Shown here: positions 1 through 4,618 of the stretch, in pieces
Numbering within the stretch: position 1 is the first letter of the stretch
How the letters are laid out: each line of letters opens with the position of its first letter
Notes under the pieces: generated by a model
What the model saw: the letters and a program-made list of their open reading frames with translations, nothing else
What the model was told of the DNA's origin: nothing
The model's database searches: none
Assembly: GCA_020354595.1 (NCBI GenBank)
Contig: CP070650.1
Location: 1,993,790-1,998,947 of the forward strand
DNA length: 5,158 nucleotides
Origin: Myxococcales bacterium
Lineage (GTDB): Bacteria; Myxococcota_A; Polyangia; Polyangiales; Houyiibacteriaceae
Direction: 5' to 3'
Position numbers and translations under genes: made by a program

Positions 1-2
1 CA

Positions 3-86
3 GCGCCTAGCCCCGTGGCGATGTAGTCGCTTTACGGGGTCAGCCCGTAAATCCGATGCTTCGCATCGCCCACGGGCCTTCGGCGC
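3..86. repeat. Long inverted repeat with two alternative folds
   Basis: In the long fold, CCCGTGGCGATG (12-23) pairs with CATCGCCCACGGG (64-76) with one bulged base, TTTACGGG (31-38) pairs perfectly with CCCGTAAA (44-51) around a 5-nt loop, and GCGCC (3-7) pairs with GGCGC (82-86). In the alternative fold there are two side-by-side hairpins. One has CCCCGT (11-16) with ACGGGG (34-39) plus inner GCGA/TCGC. The other has CCCGT (44-48) with ACGGG (72-76) plus inner CGATGC (54-59)/GCATCG (63-68). The folds exclude each other because all four arms share CCCGT/ACGGG. No U-tract follows, so a simple terminator is unlikely. It may be a structured RNA, a palindromic intergenic element or part of something cut by the window edge. 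Confidence 0.6.
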
Positions 87-210
87 CAGCGTCAGTGCCA
101 GTGTCAGCGTCAGTGTCAGTGTCAGCGCCAGTGCCAGTGTCAGTGTCAGTGCCAGCGTCAGTGTCAGCGCCAGCGCCGGCGTCAGCGCCAGCGCCAGCGC
201 CAGCGTCAGC
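85..210. repeat. Hexanucleotide tandem array (GYCAGY)x21
   Basis: Twenty-one contiguous 6-bp units fit GYCAGY, with no insertion or deletion. Variation is confined to C/T at unit positions 2 and 6, apart from one A-to-G change in the unit at 175-180. The array follows directly on the inverted repeat and decays into GCCAC at 211. Units ending in T are more frequent in the left two thirds and GCCAGC dominates on the right. The unit length keeps any frame open, but translation gives only low-complexity peptides, so I read it as a non-coding microsatellite-like array. Confidence 0.9.
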
Positions 211-231
211 GCCACTTACACTACCACGTCA

Positions 232-249
232 TGTTATCGCTGCTAACTT
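232..249 (+). promoter_or_regulatory. Operator-like motif, copy 1
   Basis: TGTTATCGCTGCTAACTT. Fits the dyad consensus GTWANC-N3-GNTWAC shared by all four copies and differs from copy 2 only at its 8th and 9th bases. Binding by a dimeric repressor or activator is inferred; no regulator gene is in the window. Confidence 0.5.
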
Positions 250-263
250 CGGGCCGGCAGCAA

Positions 264-281
264 TGTTATCATTGCTAACTT
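264..281 (+). promoter_or_regulatory. Operator-like motif, copy 2
   Basis: TGTTATCATTGCTAACTT, with 16 of 18 bases identical to copy 1 and in the same orientation. Start-to-start spacing from copy 1 is 32 bp, about three helical turns. Confidence 0.5.
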
Positions 282-307
282 TGGTTCTGTAATCTACGTC
301 ACACCCT

Positions 308-325
308 ATGTAAGCAGTGATAACA
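308..325 (-). promoter_or_regulatory. Operator-like motif, copy 3 (inverted)
   Basis: Read on the minus strand this is TGTTATCACTGCTTACAT. It is the only inverted copy, so with copy 4 it forms an 18-bp imperfect inverted repeat (15 of 18 paired) around a 15-nt loop. A hairpin in RNA is therefore an alternative explanation for this pair, but not for copies 1 and 2. Confidence 0.5.
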
Positions 326-340
326 CGACGATTGGGTCTA

Positions 341-358
341 TGTTACCATCGCTTACAT
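341..358 (+). promoter_or_regulatory. Operator-like motif, copy 4
   Basis: TGTTACCATCGCTTACAT, the most divergent copy. It still keeps both dyad arms and shares the ending GCTTACAT with copy 3. It lies 11 bp beyond the stop codon of the minus-strand lipoprotein gene, so it is better placed to control something to the left of the window than that gene. Confidence 0.45.
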
Positions 359-369
359 CCAGTAAACCG

Positions 370-675
370 CTACTGGCAGACGTTCTTCGCGTAGTCGCAC
401 TTGTAGCCGTAGGGACAGTCCCGGCTGTCCGCGCAGGGTAGGAGCTCGCAGACCCCTTTGTCCTGATTGCAGTATTTCGGTGGCGCGCAGGAGTGCAGAT
501 GACAGGCGATCTCGGAGCGGGACGGGCCTGAAGAGCGAGGCTCGGTTTCCTCGCTGCTCGCGGTGGCCGCCGTGGTCCCTTGCGAGCTCTGCGATTTGTC
601 GCAGCCAATCGTGACCCATGCGAGGCAGAGCGCCGCAAAGGTCACCCACACAAAACGTCTCCGCATGCCGTGCAT
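370..675 (-). CDS. Small Cys-rich secreted lipoprotein
   Basis: No named function can be given. From the chosen start the product is 101 residues. It has a basic N-terminus (MHGMRRR), a hydrophobic stretch, and a lipobox-like VTIGC with the lipidated cysteine at residue 25, so export and lipid anchoring are likely. A Ser/Thr/Glu-rich linker (about 26-55) follows. The tail contains eight cysteines (58, 63, 69, 76, 81, 87, 93, 100) as two similar modules, the second reading CPYGYKCDYAKNVC. Such Cys modules are common in secreted myxobacterial proteins and would form four disulfides. Start choice is uncertain: ATG codons at 675 and 666 fit the signal peptide, whereas one at 702 adds nine residues and overlaps the start of the divergent stress-protein gene. 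None has a clear ribosome binding site. The -3 Thr makes the lipobox slightly atypical. Confidence 0.75.
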   Translation of the reverse strand: MHGMRRRFVWVTFAALCLAWVTIGCDKSQSSQGTTAATASSEETEPRSSGPSRSEIACHLHSCAPPKYCNQDKGVCELLPCADSRDCPYGYKCDYAKNVCQ

Positions 676-700
676 TTGCGAAAGATGATAGGTTTCCGCC

Positions 701-1126
701 ATGGCGGCAAAGCACATTCTCGCATGTGTCGATTTCTCCGAACAGTCCACGCGCGCACTCGACGAAGTGGGTGAGTACGCGCGGGCCAACGGTAGCAAGG
801 TCACGCTGATCCACATCGCCGATCCGCAGGCCTTCATCCCCCCCCAAGCAGTCCTCGAGCCGCAATCCGCGACCGACGAGACCGCACATGCGGCCGAGCT
901 CGCAACCTTGCGCGACCAGCACTTGAGCGACCTCGAGGTGGACATCGCGATCGTCGAAGACCATGCACCCGCCAGGGCGATTTGCGACTACGCCGGGGAG
1001 CACGGTGTCGACTTGATCGTGGTCGGCTCCCACGGACGCGGCGGAATGGAACGCTGGCTCATCGGCAGTGTCGCGGAACGCGTCATCCGCCACGCGACCG
1101 CCAACGTCTTCGTCGTGCGGCGCTGA
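701..1126 (+). CDS. Universal stress protein, UspA family (ATP-binding type)
   Basis: A single-domain cytoplasmic Usp protein of 141 residues, the usual length. The N-terminal beta strand HILACVDFS places the nucleotide-contacting Asp at residue 11. The C-terminal signature G109-x2-G112-x9-G122-Ser is complete (GSHGRGG ... IGS) and is followed by a final strand, NVFVVRR. This signature marks the ATP-binding branch, as in MJ0577. Such proteins typically act as nucleotide-dependent regulators or chaperone-like factors under starvation, hypoxia or redox stress; the partner here is unknown. A weak ribosome binding site, GATAGG (687-692), supports the ATG. The gene is head-to-head with the Cys-rich lipoprotein gene, with only 25 bp between starts. 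It is probably first in an operon with the hydrolase and dehydratase genes, which suggests a role linked to redox or energy state. Confidence 0.93.
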   Translation: MAAKHILACVDFSEQSTRALDEVGEYARANGSKVTLIHIADPQAFIPPQAVLEPQSATDETAHAAELATLRDQHLSDLEVDIAIVEDHAPARAICDYAGEHGVDLIVVGSHGRGGMERWLIGSVAERVIRHATANVFVVRR

Positions 1127-1162
1127 CTTCAAAGGGCTGTCCTACCCTGATAGGCTGCGCGG

Positions 1163-2032
1163 ATGGGGCACCGCCGAGCATGGTCCATCGAGGGGAATTC
1201 GCAGCGTCTCGACGGAGGCGCGATGTTCGGCAACGCGCCGCGCGCGCTATGGCGGAAGTGGGTCGAGCCCGACGAGCTGAACCGCATACCACTGGCGTGT
1301 CGCGCCCTGCTGGTCGAAGACGGCAACCGACGCATTCTCTTCGAGACCGGCATCGGCGCCTTCTTTCCGCCGCAGCTTCGGGATCGGTTTGGCGTGCAGG
1401 AGGAGCGGCACGTTCTTCTCGACAGTCTTCAAAAAGCGGGCTTCTCGGATGCCGACATCGACTGCGTCGTATTGTCCCACCTACACTTCGACCACGCCGG
1501 CGGCCTGTTGAGCGCGTACGAGCCCGATGAGCCCACGCGGCTCTTGTTCCCGAACGCGAACTTCGTCGTGAGTTGGGACGCCTTTCAGCGGGCGAAGCAT
1601 CCTCACGCGCGCGATCGCAAATCGTTCATCCCTGAGCTCCCGCCTTTGCTCGAGGAAACGGGGCGCCTGGAGGTCGTGAAGGGGCATCGCTCGGACGCGC
1701 TCGGGGCCGACTACAAGCTCTGGCTCTCCGATGGGCACACGCCGGGCTTGATGTTGACCGAGATCCCGGGAAGCGATGGCCCCGTGGTGTTTGCCGCCGA
1801 TCTCATTCCCGGACGCGCGTGGGTGCACTTGCCCATCACGATGGGCTACGACCGCTACCCGGAACGGCTGATCGACGAGAAGACCGAGCTCCTCACACGA
1901 CTGCTCGAGCAGCGAGGCCGGCTTTTCTTCACGCACGACCACGAGGTCGCGCTCGGCCGCGTGGGGCGTGACGACAAAGGGCGCTTTTTCGCCGAGGAAA
2001 CGTGGGCTGACCTCGCGGGCGCAGCTTTGTGA
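1163..2032 (+). CDS. Metallo-beta-lactamase-fold hydrolase
   Basis: A 289-residue cytoplasmic hydrolase with the full binuclear metal site: H106-x-H108-x-D110-H111 (HLHFDHAGG), H192 in DGHTPG, bridging D213 in AADLIPG, and H258 or H260 in FTHDHE. Spacings from H192 to D213 (21) and D213 to H258 (45) resemble those of AHL lactonases such as AiiA. The segment before H192 is longer and there is no further proof of lactonase activity, so thioester, lactone or other ester substrates remain open. No signal peptide is seen. The ATG at 1163 has a poor ribosome binding site. The ATG at codon 21 (1223) has GGAGG at 1214-1218, but a start there would remove GNSQRLDGG, which I recall as conserved in relatives, so I keep the longer form. 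It lies 36 bp after the stress-protein gene and 34 bp before the dehydratase gene, consistent with one operon. Confidence 0.88.
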   Translation: MGHRRAWSIEGNSQRLDGGAMFGNAPRALWRKWVEPDELNRIPLACRALLVEDGNRRILFETGIGAFFPPQLRDRFGVQEERHVLLDSLQKAGFSDADIDCVVLSHLHFDHAGGLLSAYEPDEPTRLLFPNANFVVSWDAFQRAKHPHARDRKSFIPELPPLLEETGRLEVVKGHRSDALGADYKLWLSDGHTPGLMLTEIPGSDGPVVFAADLIPGRAWVHLPITMGYDRYPERLIDEKTELLTRLLEQRGRLFFTHDHEVALGRVGRDDKGRFFAEETWADLAGAAL

Positions 2033-2057
2033 GCCACGTGGTAAAGTAGACCCCTTT

Positions 2058-2062
2058 GGAGA
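2058..2062 (+). promoter_or_regulatory. Ribosome binding site fixing the dehydratase start
   Basis: GGAGA lies 4 bp upstream of the ATG at 2067. The frame is also open upstream to an ATG at 1968, which would overlap the hydrolase gene by 65 bp and add 33 unrelated residues. This site and the family length (about 490 residues) favour 2067. Confidence 0.65.
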
Positions 2063-2066
2063 AGCG

Positions 2067-3542
2067 ATGCCACTCGGCAATGGCGACACGCCCCCACGAA
2101 TCGAAACCGGCGCAGACTACATCGCGAGCCTTCGCGGCCGGAATCTGAAGGTCTTTCTCTTCGGGGAGCTCGTCGACGAGCCGGTCGATCACCCGATGAT
2201 TCGGCCGTCGATCAACGCGGTCGCCGAAACCTACGACTTGGCCATTCGCGAGCCGGAGACGGCAACGGTCGAATCGTCGCTCACGGGTAAGCGCGTGAAT
2301 CGTTTCTTGCACGTCGCGCAGAGCCCGGAAGACCTCGTGGCGCAAAACATGATGCAGCGGAGGCTCGGCCAGAACACCGGCACCTGTTTTCAGCGTTGCG
2401 TCGGCATGGACGCGTTCAATGCGCTTTACTCGGTCACCTACGAGATCGACGACAAGCACGGCACGCCCTACCACGAGCGGCTCAAAGCGTTTCTGGCGAC
2501 GATGCAGGAACGCAACTTCGTGGTCGGGGGCGCGATGACCGACGTGAAGGGCGACCGTAGCAAAGCGCCGCACGAGCAGGACGACCCCGACCTGTTCGTC
2601 CGCGTCACCAAGAAGAACGAAGACGGGATCTGGCTGAAGGGCGCAAAGGCGCACCAAACTGGCTGCATCAACTCGCATTGGATCATCGCGATGCCGACGA
2701 TGCGCCTCGGGCCCAAAGATAAAGCCTACGCTGTCGTTGCCGCGTTCCCCGTCGACGCACCGGGCATCACCTACATCTACGGTCGCCAGTCTTGCGACAC
2801 CCGTAGCATGGAAGGCGGCTCCATCGACGTCGGCAACGCCGAGTTTTCAGGCCAGGAAGCGATGGTGGTGCTCGACGACGTGTTTGTGCCGTGGAGCCAC
2901 GTCTTCATGGACGGCGAATACGAGTTCGCGTCGATGCTGGTCGAGCGCTTCACCTGCTATCACCGGCGGAGCTACGTCTGCAAGACCGGCGTCGGCGATG
3001 TGCTGATCGGCGCCGCTGCACAAGTCGCGGATTACAACGGCGCAGCCAAAGCCTCGCACATCAAGGACAAGCTCGTTCAGATGACTCACCTCAACGAGAC
3101 GATGTATGCGGCGGGGATCGCTTCGTCCCACCAAGCTCGTGCGACGAAGTCCGGCTGCTACTTGAACGACGACATGCTCGCGAACGTCTGCAAGCACCAT
3201 GTCACCAAGATGCCCTTCGAGATGGGCCGACTGGCGCAGGACCTCGCCGGGGGCCTGGTCAGCACGGCGCCATCGGAGAAGGAGCTCGCGCATCCTGAGC
3301 TCGGCGCACTTCTCGACAAGTACCTCAAGGGCCGCTCGGACGTGCCCACCGAAGCACGGATTCGCATCCTTCGATTGATCGAGAACATGACGATGGGCCG
3401 AAACGCGGTCGGGTACCTGACCGAGTCACTCCACGGTGCGGGCTCTCCTCAAGCGCAGCGCATTCAAATCGGGCGGCAGATGAACCTCGATTTCAAGAAG
3501 GGCCTTGCGCGGCGTCTCGCCGGTGTCGAGGAGGACGACTGA
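2067..3542 (+). CDS. abfD: 4-hydroxybutyryl-CoA dehydratase family flavoprotein (AbfD-like)
   Basis: AbfD enzymes use FAD and a [4Fe-4S] cluster to convert 4-hydroxybutyryl-CoA to crotonyl-CoA by a ketyl-radical route, and also isomerise vinylacetyl-CoA. They share the fold of the HpaB 4-hydroxyphenylacetate 3-hydroxylases and acyl-CoA dehydrogenases. This product has 491 residues, against 490 in the clostridial enzyme. Matching the published clostridial residues as I recall them: C99/C103 are C107/C111 (TCFQRCVGMDA), H292 is H299, C299 is C305, Q101 is Q109, T190 is T198, E257 is E264, Y296 is Y303, K300 is K306 and E455 is E453 (LTESLHGAGSPQAQR). The cluster ligands argue strongly against a plain HpaB hydroxylase, which lacks them. 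One oddity is that the second ligand pair is one residue closer together than in AbfD. The gene is probably last in an operon and ends against a convergent dehydrogenase gene. Confidence 0.82.
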   Translation: MPLGNGDTPPRIETGADYIASLRGRNLKVFLFGELVDEPVDHPMIRPSINAVAETYDLAIREPETATVESSLTGKRVNRFLHVAQSPEDLVAQNMMQRRLGQNTGTCFQRCVGMDAFNALYSVTYEIDDKHGTPYHERLKAFLATMQERNFVVGGAMTDVKGDRSKAPHEQDDPDLFVRVTKKNEDGIWLKGAKAHQTGCINSHWIIAMPTMRLGPKDKAYAVVAAFPVDAPGITYIYGRQSCDTRSMEGGSIDVGNAEFSGQEAMVVLDDVFVPWSHVFMDGEYEFASMLVERFTCYHRRSYVCKTGVGDVLIGAAAQVADYNGAAKASHIKDKLVQMTHLNETMYAAGIASSHQARATKSGCYLNDDMLANVCKHHVTKMPFEMGRLAQDLAGGLVSTAPSEKELAHPELGALLDKYLKGRSDVPTEARIRILRLIENMTMGRNAVGYLTESLHGAGSPQAQRIQIGRQMNLDFKKGLARRLAGVEEDD

Positions 3543-3545
3543 TCA
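3540..3545. other. Shared palindrome TGATCA joining two convergent stop codons
   Basis: The plus-strand stop TGA (3540-3542) and the minus-strand stop TGA (3545-3543) abut as the palindrome TGATCA. There is no intergenic base and therefore no room for a terminator between the genes. Each transcript must end inside, or antisense to, its neighbour. Confidence 0.9.
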
Positions 3546-4565
3546 GTCGCGCCGAAGCACGAACCGGTAGCGCACGTCGTTGCGTCGCAACCGCTCGAGC
3601 GCGGTGTTGACCTCGCTCATCGGAAGCACTTCGACCTGCGCGCCCAATTCGTGGCGGGCTGCGAAGTCGAGCATCTCCCGCATTGCTGCGCGGCCGCCGA
3701 TCTGACTTCCAGCGACGGACTTGCACCCGGCGAGCAGCAAGCCGGTCGGAAGCGTCAGCGGCTCGTCGAGCGCGCCGACGAAACAGAGCACCCCGTCGGG
3801 GCGAAGCGCGGTCACGTAGCGCTTCCAGCTCAGCGGTCGGTGCACGGTCGAAACGACGAGATCGAGCGACGCGCGTTGCTTCTTGAGCGCGGCGTCGTCC
3901 ACGCTGGACACGAAATGGTGCGCGCCGAGCGCGCGGGCCTCGTCCGCCTTGTCAGGCGTCGATGAAAACGCGGTCACCTCGCACCCAAACGCGCGAGCGA
4001 ACCGAATCGCCAGATGCCCGAGGCCGCCGATCCCGATGACGCCGACGCGGCTCTGGGGCCGCGCGTACCTTCGAATGGGCGAGTAGACGGTGATCCCACC
4101 GCAGAACAGTGGCGCGGCCACCTCCGAAGCCAATCCGTCGGGAATCGAAAACGCGAAACGCCCATCGACGACGATCCGGTCCGCAAAGCCGCCTGGTCGA
4201 CCCACACAGGTTTCGACGATGTCGCGGCACACCTGCTCGTCGCCGCGCTCGCACCACTCACAGCGATGGCAGCTCCCACATTGCCAACCCACCCCTACGC
4301 GGTCGCCTAGCTCCAAGTGGGAAACGAGCTCGCCCTTGTGCGCGACGGTCCCGACGACTTCGTGACCTGGGACCAGTGGGTACTCGCTGGTCTGCCAATC
4401 GTCATCGATCAGATGAAGGTCGCTATGACAGATTCCGCAGTGGGTAATCTCGATTTCTACGTCGTTGGGCCCAAGCGCGTCGGGTTCGAACCGAAAAGGC
4501 GTGAGGGTGGCTCCGGCCTGCTGGGCGGCGTAGCCATCGAATGAGCGCGTGTCGGGATTCGTCAT
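3543..4565 (-). CDS. Zinc-dependent NADP-type alcohol dehydrogenase (CAD/YahK family)
   Basis: A 340-residue cytosolic medium-chain dehydrogenase that interconverts alcohols and aldehydes. Catalytic zinc residues are C46 (GICHSD), H68-E69 (PGHE) and C155. Structural zinc cysteines are C99, C102, C105 and C113. The Rossmann motif is GIGGLG at 178-183. The Ser-Ser-Thr at 201-203 after the second strand, in place of an acidic residue, is typical of NADPH-preferring members such as cinnamyl alcohol dehydrogenase and YahK. Substrate cannot be read from sequence. Because it sits beside an AbfD-like dehydratase, succinic semialdehyde to 4-hydroxybutyrate is a candidate reaction, but general aldehyde detoxification is equally possible. 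No ribosome binding site precedes the ATG, and a possible promoter lies so close that the transcript may be leaderless. It converges on the dehydratase gene with zero spacing and diverges from the nuclease gene across 53 bp. Confidence 0.93.
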   Translation of the reverse strand: MTNPDTRSFDGYAAQQAGATLTPFRFEPDALGPNDVEIEITHCGICHSDLHLIDDDWQTSEYPLVPGHEVVGTVAHKGELVSHLELGDRVGVGWQCGSCHRCEWCERGDEQVCRDIVETCVGRPGGFADRIVVDGRFAFSIPDGLASEVAAPLFCGGITVYSPIRRYARPQSRVGVIGIGGLGHLAIRFARAFGCEVTAFSSTPDKADEARALGAHHFVSSVDDAALKKQRASLDLVVSTVHRPLSWKRYVTALRPDGVLCFVGALDEPLTLPTGLLLAGCKSVAGSQIGGRAAMREMLDFAARHELGAQVEVLPMSEVNTALERLRRNDVRYRFVLRRD

Positions 4566-4572
4566 GACCGTT

Positions 4573-4600
4573 CGTGTAGGCGCTAGCCGCAGGCGGTCAA
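4573..4600 (-). promoter_or_regulatory. Possible sigma-70-type promoter for the alcohol dehydrogenase
   Basis: On the minus strand, TTGACC (4600-4595) matches the -35 consensus at five of six positions. TACACG (4578-4573), 16 bp downstream, is a weak -10. A start about seven bases further on would fall at or beside the ATG at 4565, so the mRNA would have almost no leader. This agrees with the missing ribosome binding site. It is judged by eye only. Confidence 0.3.
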
Positions 4601-4618
4601 ATTGAATACGTTACGAGC

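Larger units (their letters stand above)
1..369. other. Non-coding, repeat-rich intergenic region
   Basis: I find no convincing gene here. From left to right it holds a long inverted repeat, a hexanucleotide array and four copies of an 18-bp motif. Open frames across it merely translate the hexamer as alternating Ala/Ser/Pro/Val and have no ribosome binding site. Plus frame 3 from the edge reads APSPVAM and then stops at 24-26. It could be the tail of a gene lying to the left, but eight codons cannot show this. The stretch from about 215 to 360 is visibly more AT-rich than the rest of the window. Confidence 0.7.

Noticed and set aside
1..210. CRISPR array or integron attC site at the left edge
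   Set aside because: The repeat unit is 6 bp with no spacers, and no RYYYAAC/GTTRRRY core pair of an attC site is present.
56..292. Plus-strand frame encoding a Pro/Ala/Ser/Val-rich 78-residue peptide
   Set aside because: It is simply the hexamer array in translation, with no ribosome binding site. The flanks contain palindromic and operator-like DNA.
353..1132. Long minus-strand open frame of 259 codons antisense to the stress-protein gene
   Set aside because: Its translation has no recognisable domain, and the opposite strand encodes a complete Usp protein. It is a side effect of GC-rich codon use.
1127..1162. Terminator between the stress-protein and hydrolase genes
   Set aside because: Only 4-bp stems (AGGG/CCCT or CCTA/TAGG) are possible and there is no U-tract. 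An operon is more likely.
2034..2041. Palindrome CCACGTGG between the hydrolase and dehydratase genes as an operator
   Set aside because: An 8-bp palindrome with a CG centre is not rare in GC-rich DNA, it occurs once and nothing else supports it.
1929..2678. Minus-strand open frame of 249 codons antisense to the dehydratase gene, and a similar one at 2847-3293
   Set aside because: Both are antisense to well-conserved protein sequence, show no family motif and are typical GC-rich shadows.
2067..3542. 4-hydroxyphenylacetate 3-monooxygenase (HpaB) identity for the dehydratase-like protein
   Set aside because: It shares the superfamily, but the CxxxC, His and Cys cluster ligands and the HGAGSPQAQR region fit AbfD and are not expected in HpaB.
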